From: UBA7236 sp035439505
GTDB lineage: Bacteria; Bacteroidota; Bacteroidia; Chitinophagales; BACL12
Assembly (NCBI GenBank): GCA_035439505.1
Contig: DAORKJ010000010.1
Span: forward strand, 4,895-68,894
Direction of reading: 5' to 3'
Length of the DNA stretch: 64,000 nucleotides
The number at the start of each line of letters is the position of its first letter. The first letter of the stretch is position 1. The notes under the pieces are model-generated. The model saw only the letters and a list, made by a program, of their open reading frames with translations, made no database searches and was not told where the DNA came from. Positions 44,173 to 53,501 of the stretch are shown piece by piece. The translations under genes were made by a program, and so were the position numbers.

Positions 44173-45783
44173 ATGAAAAATTCGACATTCAGGTTAATTA
44201 TTGCCGGCATTTTGCTGGTTGTTTGTAATTTGTCTGCTCATGTAGTACAAGCTCAAACCAATATGCCTGTTAAAACAAAAAAAGATTCCAGCGAAATACA
44301 AATTCGTAGTGCCGATTATCTGGAAATTATTCAAAAAAAGAATGTGAGTGTAAACAGGTTAATCAATAATGTTATTCTCGAACAAAATGATTTAATTCTC
44401 TATTGCGATTCCGCCCTTTTGTTTAAATCAGAAAACATGGCTAAAATTTATGGTCATGTGCACTTGATTCAAGCCGATTCAATTCATGCCTATGGCGACT
44501 CTGCCATCTATAATGGAAATTCCAAAATTGCCAAGTTATATAGCAATGCAAAAATTACAGATAAATCGATGACACTCACTACCGATAATTTGAGTTACGA
44601 TTTAACAACTAAAATTGCTACTTATATAAATGGTGGACAAGTAACAGATGGTGAAGCAGTATTAACCAGCCAATTAGGTTATTATTATGCGAATACTAAT
44701 GATGCTTATTTTAAAAACGATGTTGTTTTAACGCATCCTGAATATGGATTAAAAGCGGATACCCTACAATATAATACGGCAACCGAAAAAGCAATCTTTC
44801 GTGGTCCTACAACTATATTTAATAAAGAGAGCACTGTGTATTGCGAAAAAGGGTATTATGAAACCAACAGTGGTATAGCTGTATTTCATCAGCATGCCAA
44901 ACTGGATAATCCACCGCAGTCGCTGACAGCCGATAGCATTTATTACAATCGTGAAACAGGTATTGGCAAAGCTTATTACAATATCGTATTTACTGATACT
45001 GCACAACAAGTGCTACAATACAGCAATTTTGCTGAGTATGATGAAATAAACGGCACCATATTTTCAACGGGAGGTTCCATTGCAGGATTTGTTATGGACA
45101 CCGATACTTTATTTATTGGTGGCGATACCATCCGCTCCATTCAGGACAGTTTAAAGCGCAAAACATTGCTTGTTTTTCATAACGTAAAAATTTATAAAAG
45201 CGATTTACAAGGCAAATGCGATTCGTTAAGTTATGCCGATATGGATTCTGTAATAAGAATGTATGGCGCACCTATTATGTGGAGCGACAGCACTCAGTTT
45301 ACTGCAGATACTATTAATATGATTATGCGTAATAAAACGTTACAGGAAATTCAATTATTTACTGACGGTTTCATTATCAATGAGGACGACAGTTTAATAT
45401 ATAATCAAATAAAAGGCAGAAATATATTTGGTTATTTTTCCAACGAAGATTTGGTAAAAATAAAAGCGATTGGCAACGGAGAAAGTATTTATTATGGCAA
45501 AGATGACAAGGATCGATATATTGGCGTAAATAAAATGTTTTGTAGTGAAATCATTATTTTACTGAGCGATAAAAAATTCCATCGCATTACATTCAAAAAT
45601 GCGCCTGATAGCGAGTTTCAACCCATGCAGGATGCAGTGCTCAGCGACTTCTTATTAAAAAATTTCAAATGGAGTTATAGTGAAAGACCAATGTCGAAAG
45701 ATGATTTATTAACTCCGGATGTGCCTCAACCAATTGAAGAAACAAACCCTAGTTTAGAAAAGTCATCCCAAAAAGAAGGGTAA
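44173..45783 (+). CDS. OstA-like LPS transport protein (LptA type)
   Basis: A 536-residue periplasmic protein with signal peptide MKNSTFRLIIAGILLVVCNL (cleavage near VQA-QT). It carries the OstA/LptA-type beta-jellyroll repeats: LILYCDSALLFKSENMAKIY, then HGDSAIYNG-like units repeated along the chain (GKCDSLSYADMDSVIRMYG). It is far longer than proteobacterial LptA, as is usual for Bacteroidota OstA-like proteins. It should form the periplasmic bridge carrying LPS to LptD, whose gene is divergent 2 kb upstream. Start at ATG 44173; a longer frame begins inside the MCE gene. Its 3' end overlaps the convergent aroA gene by 58 bases. Confidence 0.9.
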   Translation: MKNSTFRLIIAGILLVVCNLSAHVVQAQTNMPVKTKKDSSEIQIRSADYLEIIQKKNVSVNRLINNVILEQNDLILYCDSALLFKSENMAKIYGHVHLIQADSIHAYGDSAIYNGNSKIAKLYSNAKITDKSMTLTTDNLSYDLTTKIATYINGGQVTDGEAVLTSQLGYYYANTNDAYFKNDVVLTHPEYGLKADTLQYNTATEKAIFRGPTTIFNKESTVYCEKGYYETNSGIAVFHQHAKLDNPPQSLTADSIYYNRETGIGKAYYNIVFTDTAQQVLQYSNFAEYDEINGTIFSTGGSIAGFVMDTDTLFIGGDTIRSIQDSLKRKTLLVFHNVKIYKSDLQGKCDSLSYADMDSVIRMYGAPIMWSDSTQFTADTINMIMRNKTLQEIQLFTDGFIINEDDSLIYNQIKGRNIFGYFSNEDLVKIKAIGNGESIYYGKDDKDRYIGVNKMFCSEIIILLSDKKFHRITFKNAPDSEFQPMQDAVLSDFLLKNFKWSYSERPMSKDDLLTPDVPQPIEETNPSLEKSSQKEG

Positions 45784-46946
45784 GATTTTTTTACCACCCA
45801 AGGTTCTTCAATAACAATTTGCGGATGTAATAAACTCAATGGCGCAAAACACATAGCCATACGATGGTCTTCGTAAGTATTAATTGTAATTACTGAAGCA
45901 GCATTGGTTTTTCCATTTAATTTCCAGGCCTCACCTTCTTCCCAAAACTCAACATCAAACTTTTTTAATTCGGTTTGTAAAGCTGCAGTCCTGTCAGTTT
46001 CTTTGATGCGTAAACTTTCTAAACCGGTAAATATTGCCTTCACCCCTAATCCTGCACAAGTAACTGCTACTGTTTGTGCTAAATCCGGACAATTGCTAAA
46101 ATCAAATTCCAATGTTTCAACACATTTGCCTTTTTGTTGTAAAACGAGTACTGTATTTTCGAAATGCGCCTCAACACCTAAATGCCGATATATTTCAGGT
46201 AATACGCTATCGCCCTGCAAACTATTTTCGAATAGACCACTAATTTTCAAAGTTGAATTCGGACTTAATGCACATACCGAAAAATAATAGGATGCTGCAC
46301 TCCAGTCACTCTCAGCCTGCATAATTTTCGATTGGTATTTAGCAGGATGAACGGTAATGGAATTCCCATCAATTTTCGACATCACACCTAACTCTTCCAT
46401 CGTTTTTAAGGTCATATTGATATAGGGAAAAGAAGAAATTTTTCCTTCCAATGTTAAGTGTAATCCTTTTTCCAAAGAAGGTCCAATCATGAGTAATGCA
46501 GAAATGTATTGCGAACTCACATCTGCTCGTATTGAGACATTTCCCCCTGCTAATTTTTTTCCATGAATTGCAATTGGCGGATAACCATCATTTTGTAAAT
46601 ATTCGATGGAAGCGCCTAATTGCGCTAATGCATCTACTAAAATTTTAATAGGTCGCTGCTGCATTCTTGTTGAGCCGGTAAGTATTTTTTCGCAATTGCG
46701 CGTTGCAAAATAAGCCGTTAAAAAACGCATAGTTGTTCCTGCAGCACCAACATCACATGTAGTTTCATCAAGCGCGAGTAAACGTTTTAATGTAGTAGTA
46801 TCATCAGATGGAGATAAATTATTAATCTCAAAACCACCATCACACAATGCCTGCAAAATCAGCAATCTGTTGCTAATACTTTTAGAACCTTCGAGTTGTA
46901 TTGCTCCATTGATTGTTTTCGGAACCGCTTCAAATTTTAATTTCAT
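45726..46946 (-). CDS. aroA: 3-phosphoshikimate 1-carboxyvinyltransferase (EPSP synthase)
   Basis: Cytoplasmic shikimate-pathway enzyme that joins PEP to shikimate 3-phosphate. It has 406 residues, with signature parts QLEGSKSISNRLLILQA (binding loop with Lys-Ser), GAAGTTMRFLTAYFA, SRIKET-like LRIKETDRTAALQTEL and YEDHRMAMCFAPL. The 3' end overlaps the end of lptA by 58 bases on the opposite strand. The start ATG at 46946 overlaps the aroB stop as ATGA, so it is translationally coupled. Last gene of the SAM hydrolase-ABM-aroB-aroA unit. Confidence 0.96.
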   Translation of the reverse strand: MKLKFEAVPKTINGAIQLEGSKSISNRLLILQALCDGGFEINNLSPSDDTTTLKRLLALDETTCDVGAAGTTMRFLTAYFATRNCEKILTGSTRMQQRPIKILVDALAQLGASIEYLQNDGYPPIAIHGKKLAGGNVSIRADVSSQYISALLMIGPSLEKGLHLTLEGKISSFPYINMTLKTMEELGVMSKIDGNSITVHPAKYQSKIMQAESDWSAASYYFSVCALSPNSTLKISGLFENSLQGDSVLPEIYRHLGVEAHFENTVLVLQQKGKCVETLEFDFSNCPDLAQTVAVTCAGLGVKAIFTGLESLRIKETDRTAALQTELKKFDVEFWEEGEAWKLNGKTNAASVITINTYEDHRMAMCFAPLSLLHPQIVIEEPWVVKKSYPSFWDDFSKLGFVSSIG

Positions 46947-48007
46947 GTTAAGGTGCAATAATAAGTTAATGCATCGGCAATTAGGGCATCGCTTACCTGA
47001 ATATCGTAATCACAATTGCCAATTGCATGTAATAAACTGAACCGAATAGTTTTATTAGAATTTTTCTTATCCTGTTGCATCACATCCATGATGGCAGCAA
47101 GTGGAACTTTTTCCAAAGGATATTTTCCAAATAACTGCAAAAAAATATGGGTGATTTCTTCCAACTCATCAGCAGGCAACCCATTAACTGCATTGGACAA
47201 CCAGGCTTCGCATATCATACCAATGGCAATAGCTTCACCATGTAAGAGCGGTTGCGTTTCATTTTGTAGCGACCATGTTTCAATAGCATGACCAATGGTA
47301 TGACCAAAATTTAAAATTTTGCGCAAGCCACTTTCAAACGGGTCTTTTTTTACAACATCGTGTTTAATTAAAACAGATTGCTCAATTGCAGCAAGCCAAT
47401 CTGAATTTGGCTGCACTGTTTTACCTTTTTGTTGGTGCCAATATTCGGCATTATAAATCAATCCGTGTTTTAAAATTTCACTAAAACCACTGCGTAATTG
47501 TTCAAAGGGTAATGTCGGTAAAAATTCTGGTGATATAAAAACAGCTTTGGGGTTTTGAAATAATCCAATAATATTTTTCACACCATTAAAATCAATTCCT
47601 AGTTTGCCACCAACAGACGCATCAACCTGCGATAATAATGTTGTTGGAATATTGATAAAATCGAAACCGCGTTTATAGGTACTGGCAACAAATCCACCCA
47701 TATCACCAATTACACCACCACCAAGGTTAATTAATAAACTTTTTCTGTCAGCTTGTGCATCAGTAAATTGTTGCCACAAATTTTTACATGTTTCAATATT
47801 TTTTTCCGATTCGCCAGCTGGAATAGTTATACAACTATGTGATGGCAAAAATTGTTTGATTTGCGGATAACAATATCTTAACGTATTATCATCACACAAC
47901 ACAAAAACATTGCTATATTGGTGCTGATTTAACCATGAAGTAAATACACCGGAATCATCAAGTGTTGGTTGAATATAAATGGTATAATTATCCGGTGAAA
48001 TTTGCAT
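46943..48007 (-). CDS. aroB: 3-dehydroquinate synthase
   Basis: Cytoplasmic NAD- and zinc-dependent enzyme that cyclises DAHP to 3-dehydroquinate, the second shikimate step. The 354 residues show LINLGGGVIGDMGGFVASTY, the zinc region FSEILKHGLIYN and FGHTIGHAIETWS. Length normal. One base separates its start from the ABM-like gene stop, and its stop overlaps the aroA start, so all are on one message. Confidence 0.96.
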   Translation of the reverse strand: MQISPDNYTIYIQPTLDDSGVFTSWLNQHQYSNVFVLCDDNTLRYCYPQIKQFLPSHSCITIPAGESEKNIETCKNLWQQFTDAQADRKSLLINLGGGVIGDMGGFVASTYKRGFDFINIPTTLLSQVDASVGGKLGIDFNGVKNIIGLFQNPKAVFISPEFLPTLPFEQLRSGFSEILKHGLIYNAEYWHQQKGKTVQPNSDWLAAIEQSVLIKHDVVKKDPFESGLRKILNFGHTIGHAIETWSLQNETQPLLHGEAIAIGMICEAWLSNAVNGLPADELEEITHIFLQLFGKYPLEKVPLAAIMDVMQQDKKNSNKTIRFSLLHAIGNCDYDIQVSDALIADALTYYCTLT

Positions 48008-48008
48008 T

Positions 48009-48296
48009 TTACATCAGTTTATCCAGCGACCATGCATCGGGGCGTTCGCTAAACATAATTTTGGTTTGTGCCCAGGTTGTTTTAAATAATTCAGAATTGC
48101 GATAATTATCGAGCGATTCAATAGAATCCCATAAACTTAATGTAATAAATATATTAGGTTGCATGATATCTCTCGTTAAATCGACCCCTTTACAACCGGG
48201 AAATGCCTCGATTTTATGTTGTGCTCCCATAAATATGCGAATAAATTCATCAGTTTTATCCGGCATAAAAGTCATCTTAACAATGCGTATTATCAT
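48009..48296 (-). CDS. Antibiotic-biosynthesis monooxygenase (ABM)-like small protein
   Basis: A 95-residue cytoplasmic protein with the ferredoxin-like ABM fold pattern: IIRIVKMTFMPDKTDEFIRI, the turn FPGCKGVDLTRDI, then NIFITLSLWDSIESLDNYRN. Such proteins are cofactorless oxygenases, heme-handling proteins or of unknown use. It is locked into the operon: its ATG overlaps the SAM hydrolase stop (ATGA), and aroB starts one base after its stop. The position suggests a link to aromatic or quinone metabolism, but that is inference. Confidence 0.85.
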   Translation of the reverse strand: MIIRIVKMTFMPDKTDEFIRIFMGAQHKIEAFPGCKGVDLTRDIMQPNIFITLSLWDSIESLDNYRNSELFKTTWAQTKIMFSERPDAWSLDKLM

Positions 48297-49066
48297 TCAA
48301 ATTCAATTTGTATCATGTTATCCAGATGCAACCCGAGTAATTGACTGGCATTGCCCTTATTGATAGCAATTTCCAAATTACCTGAGGAGTTGAACAAACA
48401 AAGTCTTTCACCTTCCGGAACCTCACTATATGTGCCGGATATTTCGCGAAGTTCTTCATTTCTTTTGTAATTTATAACAAAATTGCGTCCATCCCGAATT
48501 TTTTCGAACTGTGATTTTGTTACATTGGTAATCAAATTGCCAAAACGGTCGATATATATGATACTTGCACGCATTATAAAAGCATTGTCCGGAGGCCGCA
48601 AGTAAGTTTTTGATTCAAGCGCGTTAAGCGGACCGCCAATTGAACTCAGCGGTTTACCTTCCAGCAGGTCGGCCACTACCCCACTCATTACATCTTTTGC
48701 CATAAATGATGTGTTGAGATTTTCGGGTACAGGGACAACCACTATTTGTTTTGGAGCACCTTCAATCATTAATGCAAACAGACCATTATCCATGCCGACA
48801 AAAAAGTGGTTTTCATGCTCAAGCACTACCACTTTAGTATCAGTTCTGGTTTCTGCATGCACACTTACCAAATGAATACTTTTAGCCGGAAAATGGGGAA
48901 ATGTATTTTTTAACACAAAAGCAGCTTCCTGAATGTTAAAAGGCGTAATTTCATGGGTGATATCCACAAGTTGTGCCGAAGGAACTCGTGACAAAATTTT
49001 ACCTTTTACTATGGCCACATAATAATCCTTTACACCAAGGTCGGAGGTTAGGGTTACAATTGGCAT
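48293..49066 (-). CDS. SAM hydrolase / SAM hydroxide adenosyltransferase (DUF62)
   Basis: A 257-residue cytoplasmic protein of the fluorinase/chlorinase-like family that in most bacteria uses water or hydroxide to split S-adenosylmethionine to adenosine and methionine. Signature parts are LTSDLGVKDYYVAIVKG, VDITHEITPFNIQEAAFVL, the nucleotide-binding FFVGMDNGLFAL and IYIDRFGNLITNVTKSQF. Halogenases of this family differ by a loop in the active site that I do not see. First gene of the unit that leads to ABM, aroB and aroA, with a 4-base overlap to the next. Its physiological role is unsettled. Confidence 0.93.
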   Translation of the reverse strand: MPIVTLTSDLGVKDYYVAIVKGKILSRVPSAQLVDITHEITPFNIQEAAFVLKNTFPHFPAKSIHLVSVHAETRTDTKVVVLEHENHFFVGMDNGLFALMIEGAPKQIVVVPVPENLNTSFMAKDVMSGVVADLLEGKPLSSIGGPLNALESKTYLRPPDNAFIMRASIIYIDRFGNLITNVTKSQFEKIRDGRNFVINYKRNEELREISGTYSEVPEGERLCLFNSSGNLEIAINKGNASQLLGLHLDNMIQIEFE

Positions 49067-49105
49067 AATTATTTAGGTAAAACGAGTGGGTTAAGTCAAA
49101 AAAAT

Positions 49106-49113
49106 TAAATTTG
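49106..49113 (+). promoter_or_regulatory. -7 box of phoH
   Basis: TAAATTTG matches TAnnTTTG and ends 29 bases before the TTG start at 49143. It supports that start, since no ATG is near. Confidence 0.5.
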
Positions 49114-49142
49114 CATTGAACAGCACAAAATTATAAGAAAAA

Positions 49143-50132
49143 TTGATTGAAATAACAATTCCTTTAGACGGTATAAGGCCGATTGACTTCTACGGTGTAC
49201 ATAATGCGCGGTTGGGGATCATTAAAAAAACCTTTCCTTATCTCAATATTTCAGGTCGCGGAAGCGAATTGAAGGTAAGAGGCAATGAAAAAGACATTGA
49301 CGATTTTAAAAGTAAAATCAACAAAGTACTTATTCACCTCGAAAAATTTGGGAGTATTAGTGATACTAATTTACAAAGTATACTATTCGGTATTGCTGAA
49401 GATGAGCTGGTAGATTTACCTGAACTACCTGATGATGCGATTGTGCATGGCCAAAACGGATTTTTAGTCCGGGCCCGAACACCAAATCAGAAAAAGATGG
49501 TGGCTTTAGCCAATGAAAATGATATTGTTTTTGCCATTGGTCCTGCCGGAACCGGAAAAACCTACACTGCGGTTGCGTTGGCCGTTCGTGCGTTAAAAGA
49601 TAAAGTAGTAAAACGTATCATTTTAACCCGCCCTGCTGTAGAAGCAGGTGAAAACCTCGGATTTTTACCTGGCGATTTAAAAGAAAAAATCGACCCATAC
49701 CTCCGTCCTTTATACGATGCATTGGACGATATGCTGCCTATGGAAAAACTCAACCTGTATATGCAAAACAGGGTAATTGAAATTGCTCCTTTGGCGTTTA
49801 TGCGCGGTAGAACTTTAGATCATGCATTTATTATTTTAGATGAAGCTCAAAATGCTACTGATGCACAAATAAAAATGTTTTTAACCAGAATTGGCCCTAG
49901 TGCAAAATGTATCATTACAGGTGATTTAACACAAATAGATTTACCTAGAAATCAAAGCTCAGGGCTGTACACTTCATTAAGAATATTAAAAGACATTGAT
50001 GGAATAGGCACTATTTTCCTCAACGAAAATGATGTTGTTCGTCACCGACTGGTAAAACAAATTATAAAAGCTTACGATAAAGAAAAAACCAGAATAGAAA
50101 ACCGCGTTAGCGATGAACATCAAGGTTCATAA
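49143..50132 (+). CDS. PhoH-like ATPase
   Basis: A 329-residue cytoplasmic P-loop NTPase of the PhoH/YbeZ family. Walker A is IGPAGTGKTYTAVAL (about 133-140), Walker B is AFIILDEAQNATDAQI, and sensor-like parts are MFLTRIGPSAKCIITGDLTQ and GSGLYTSL-like SSGLYTSLRIL. An N-terminal KH-like region (about 15-65) precedes it. YbeZ-type PhoH proteins act with the RNase YbeY in ribosome and RNA quality control. The start is TTG at 49143: MIEITIPLDGIRPID is in frame, with no ATG upstream. The 3' end overlaps the convergent carbonic anhydrase gene by 13 bases. Confidence 0.95.
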   Translation: MIEITIPLDGIRPIDFYGVHNARLGIIKKTFPYLNISGRGSELKVRGNEKDIDDFKSKINKVLIHLEKFGSISDTNLQSILFGIAEDELVDLPELPDDAIVHGQNGFLVRARTPNQKKMVALANENDIVFAIGPAGTGKTYTAVALAVRALKDKVVKRIILTRPAVEAGENLGFLPGDLKEKIDPYLRPLYDALDDMLPMEKLNLYMQNRVIEIAPLAFMRGRTLDHAFIILDEAQNATDAQIKMFLTRIGPSAKCIITGDLTQIDLPRNQSSGLYTSLRILKDIDGIGTIFLNENDVVRHRLVKQIIKAYDKEKTRIENRVSDEHQGS

Positions 50133-50764
50133 CTGCTAGGTAATAAACCATATTCTTTCCATTCATCAATTGGGATTGGTAATTCTTTAATTAATCCGTG
50201 AGAAATATCAAGTACCCAGCCATGTAATTTGGGATATTCATTTTTGCGGAATGCATCATGCATTACCGATGTTTTACATAATTGTCGCAACTGACGGATT
50301 ACATTTAATTCGCTGAGTTTATTTAGACGCTCTGTTAAATCGGGAATAGCATCTAATTCTTTTTTATTTTCCATGGCAATATCACGGATATTCATGGTCC
50401 AGTTTTCCACCATATTCAATGTAGTTCCTGTATATGCCGCTTGAACACCTCCGCATCCGTAATGACCGCAAACAATAATATGTTGCACTTTCAAAGTTTT
50501 AACTGAAAATTCCAACACCGTTAACAAATTCATATCATTCAAAAACACCTGATTGGCAACGTTCCTATGGATGAAAATTTGTCCCGGAATGGAGCCCGTA
50601 AACACGTCAATCGGCAAACGGCTGTCACTGCACCCAATGTAAAGAAAAGGCGGTTTTTGCCCTTGTGACAACATTTCAAAATATGTTGGGTCAGTAGCAA
50701 GTTTTTGCTCCACCCAATTGGCATTATTTTGTAATAATTGTTTGTATTCCGACGAATTGCTCAT
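50120..50764 (-). CDS. Beta-class carbonic anhydrase
   Basis: A 214-residue cytoplasmic zinc enzyme that interconverts carbon dioxide and bicarbonate. Zinc ligands and the catalytic pair are visible: FLYIGCSDSRLP (Cys, with the Asp-Arg pair) and IIVCGHYGCGGVQAAY (His, Cys). RNVANQV and LTVLEFSVKTLKV are also typical. Start at ATG 50764 (MSNSSEYKQLLQNNANW); the 7 codons upstream are not family-like. The length is normal. It overlaps phoH by 13 bases at the 3' end and lies 67 bases downstream of a DinB-like gene. Confidence 0.96.
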   Translation of the reverse strand: MSNSSEYKQLLQNNANWVEQKLATDPTYFEMLSQGQKPPFLYIGCSDSRLPIDVFTGSIPGQIFIHRNVANQVFLNDMNLLTVLEFSVKTLKVQHIIVCGHYGCGGVQAAYTGTTLNMVENWTMNIRDIAMENKKELDAIPDLTERLNKLSELNVIRQLRQLCKTSVMHDAFRKNEYPKLHGWVLDISHGLIKELPIPIDEWKEYGLLPSSYEP

Positions 50765-50831
50765 AGTATCAAAGATAAGTGGCAAAAATTTAAATTCCTA
50801 CCCTAACAATTAGTTTTTAAAAATGTTTAAC

Positions 50832-51359
50832 TCATTTTTCGGAAACATACCGCTCCTTAATAATTTTCATATGATGTAATTCATGTCCTGCAATTACATA
50901 CGCAAATGCATTTACATTCATAATATTATTATTCGCAGTTCCTCTGTTTAATAAAATGGTATTATTAAAACTTCTAAACATGTAAATAGTACCTGCGCGC
51001 ACGGCAATATACTCCCTCACCATATCAATAAAATCACGTTCGTCAACATTGGCATTAGTAACATAATCGTTTTCTTCAAATCCCGGAAGTGGTGTTGTAT
51101 CTTTTCTGGCAATACGTAATGCGCGATAACACATTATTCGTTCGCAATCAATCATATGTTGTAACACTTCTTTAATCGTCCACTTTCCCGGTGCATACCG
51201 ATACTGAATTTGCTCCTCCGTAAGCTCTGCTAAATATGCTGCCGTCGCATCAATCTGACTGCGCATTATTTCAATTAAGTCGCCATCGGGAACAAGACTG
51301 ATATAATTTATTTGATATGGTATATAATCACCTTCTTGTGGTTTGCTCCAGTTTATCAT
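50832..51359 (-). CDS. DinB-family protein
   Basis: A 175-residue soluble four-helix bundle of the DinB superfamily. Three metal-binding His are expected: one in WTIKEVLQHMIDCERI and two in YVIAGHELHHMKIIKER. IQYRYAPGKWTIKEV is the typical lead-in. Start at ATG 51359 (MINWSKPQEGDYIPY); 19 upstream codons (beginning MFQHLFGYLKFR) are unlike the family. The substrate is unknown, as for most of the family. It is upstream of the carbonic anhydrase on the same strand, divergent from the ion-channel operon. Confidence 0.9.
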   Translation of the reverse strand: MINWSKPQEGDYIPYQINYISLVPDGDLIEIMRSQIDATAAYLAELTEEQIQYRYAPGKWTIKEVLQHMIDCERIMCYRALRIARKDTTPLPGFEENDYVTNANVDERDFIDMVREYIAVRAGTIYMFRSFNNTILLNRGTANNNIMNVNAFAYVIAGHELHHMKIIKERYVSEK

Positions 51360-51594
51360 CTCTAATTTTTTTACAAATGTCCTAAACTTCAGGTATCCAA
51401 ACAAATGTTGGAACAAATTATAGCGTATTAAACTGACTTAAAAAGACCAAACAAAACATGAACATATTGCATTTTCAATAATATGTTATTGGCTAAACCT
51501 GCTGTTATTTATTAATTGGTTGCAGTTATTGATTAAACCCCTAAATAATAAGGCCATTCACAAAAAATTGATATTTTTACTTCAAACATACATC

Positions 51595-53487
51595 ATGAGT
51601 ACCTTTTCCAAAAAACTCCGTTATGCCTTTGATAATACTATGAGCAAAGGCCCCATTGCATTAATTATCTGGTTGGCAATTATTTCCATATTGGTCATTA
51701 TTTTGGCTGCATTTGTATTGATGGTAACCGGCATAAATCAACCTGAAGAAGAAGGATTAAATTTTATGGAGGCTGCTTGGCAGAGTTTAATGCGCACATT
51801 AGATGCCGGAACCATGGGTGGTGACGCTGGTTGGCCGTTTAGAATAATCATGTTGTTGGTTACCATTGGAGGTATTTTTATTGTAAGCACATTAATTGGT
51901 GTTTTGTCTAGCGGTATAGAAGGTAAATTGGAAGAATTAAGAAAAGGACGTAGTGAAGTAATGGAAAATGATTACACCCTCATATTAGGATGGAGTTCAA
52001 AAGTATTTACCATTATCAGCGAATTAGTGTTGGCTAACGAAAATCAAAAAAAACCACGTATAGTAATTTTAGCCGGTATCGATAAAGTTGAAATGGAAGA
52101 TGCTATTCAGTCCAATATCGGTGATACTAAAAATACTAAAATAATTTGCAGAAGTGGAGATACTACTAACCCACTGGATTTATTAATTGTAAATCCCAAA
52201 AAAGCAAAATCAATTATTATTTTGGGCAAAGATGAAAATGAAAGTGACTTCGAAATTATTAAAACAATATTGGCAATAACAAATAATCCGGACCGCAAAC
52301 CGGAACCCTATCATATTATTGCAGAAATGCGAGAAACACAAAATTTTGATGTAGCGCGGATGATTGCTAAAGATGAAGCCGAACTTATATTAACTGATGA
52401 TATTGTTGCACGCATTATGGTTCAAACTTCGCGCCAAAGCGGATTGAGTGTAGTGTATACTGAATTAATGGATTACGGTGGCGATGAAATTTATTACAAA
52501 AACGAACCATTATTATACGGAAAAACTTATGCCGAAGCATTAATGGCATATGATACAAGTTGTATTATCGGTTTAAAACAAAATGGTTTAAGTCGAATTA
52601 ATCCGCCAATGGATACAATTATTAGTAATACAGATGAAATAATTGCCATCAGTGCTGATGATGATACCATCAAACTCAATCAAAAAACACAATTTGATAT
52701 TCAACAGCAGGCAATTACTTCTTCACTCCCACCTGCAGTGAAAAAAGTGGAACGAATAATTTTATTAGGTTGGAACAGAAGAGTTATTCGTGTAATTAAA
52801 GAATTAAATAACTACGTGGGGAAAGGTTCCACCATTCATGTAGTTGCGAATGTGGAATTACCTCAGGAACTAGCACCAAATAACGCTGCACAATACGAAA
52901 ATATCCAAATAGAGTTTACCGGCGCTGAAACTGCTGACAGAAATGTATTGGAATCGCTGCAGGTATTTAATGCCGATTATGTTATGCTTTTCAGTTATGA
53001 ATTAGAAAATGATATTCAGCGCAGCGACTCCATTACATTAATCACTTTATTACACTTACGCGACATGAGTGAAAAAGCAGGAAAAGATTTGAACTTGGTA
53101 AGTGAAATGCTTGATTTAAAAAATCGCGAACTCGCCGAGGTTACTAATGCCGATGACTTTATTGTAAGCGATAAAATGTTAAGTTTATTAATAACCCAGG
53201 TTAGTGAAAACAAACATTTAATGCGTGTTTTTGAGGATATTTTAGATGAAGAGGGTAGTGAAATTTACATGAAACCGATTTCCGATTATATTGACATCAG
53301 CAACCCTATTAATTTTTATACAATCACTACATCCGGCATTCAAAAGGGTCACACCGTGATTGGTTATCGATTAATGGCAGATGAACACAATGCAGCTAAA
53401 TCGTATGGTATTCGGTTAAACCCCGATAAACCGGAAATGATAAAGTTTTCAGCTGATGATAAATTAATTGTTTTGGCAGATGATTAA
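51595..53487 (+). CDS. CASTOR/POLLUX-like ion channel with paired RCK domains
   Basis: A 630-residue inner-membrane protein like plant CASTOR/POLLUX/SYM8 channels. Two membrane helices are seen (about 21-45 and 82-106) with a pore-like segment between them (about 57-77, LMRTLDAGTMGGDAG). Then come two RCK-type regulatory halves, each starting with a Rossmann-like turn (YTLILGWSSKVFTIISEL near 127 and IILLGWNRRVIRVIKEL near 393). RCK domains of such channels bind Ca or nucleotides. Start at ATG 51595; the frame is open upstream, but the extra residues are not family-like. It begins a run of five plus-strand genes with gaps of 14, 17, 14 and 62 bases. The ion is not clear from sequence. Confidence 0.9.
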   Translation: MSTFSKKLRYAFDNTMSKGPIALIIWLAIISILVIILAAFVLMVTGINQPEEEGLNFMEAAWQSLMRTLDAGTMGGDAGWPFRIIMLLVTIGGIFIVSTLIGVLSSGIEGKLEELRKGRSEVMENDYTLILGWSSKVFTIISELVLANENQKKPRIVILAGIDKVEMEDAIQSNIGDTKNTKIICRSGDTTNPLDLLIVNPKKAKSIIILGKDENESDFEIIKTILAITNNPDRKPEPYHIIAEMRETQNFDVARMIAKDEAELILTDDIVARIMVQTSRQSGLSVVYTELMDYGGDEIYYKNEPLLYGKTYAEALMAYDTSCIIGLKQNGLSRINPPMDTIISNTDEIIAISADDDTIKLNQKTQFDIQQQAITSSLPPAVKKVERIILLGWNRRVIRVIKELNNYVGKGSTIHVVANVELPQELAPNNAAQYENIQIEFTGAETADRNVLESLQVFNADYVMLFSYELENDIQRSDSITLITLLHLRDMSEKAGKDLNLVSEMLDLKNRELAEVTNADDFIVSDKMLSLLITQVSENKHLMRVFEDILDEEGSEIYMKPISDYIDISNPINFYTITTSGIQKGHTVIGYRLMADEHNAAKSYGIRLNPDKPEMIKFSADDKLIVLADD

Positions 53488-53501
53488 CTTTGCCGATAAT
53501 T

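Noticed and set aside
46943..48007. Pathway cluster for a natural product (ABM-like with PhzF and others)
   Set aside because: The ABM-like and PhzF-like genes lie 11 kb apart in different units, next to housekeeping genes, with no core biosynthetic enzyme. PhzF homologues are common without phenazine.
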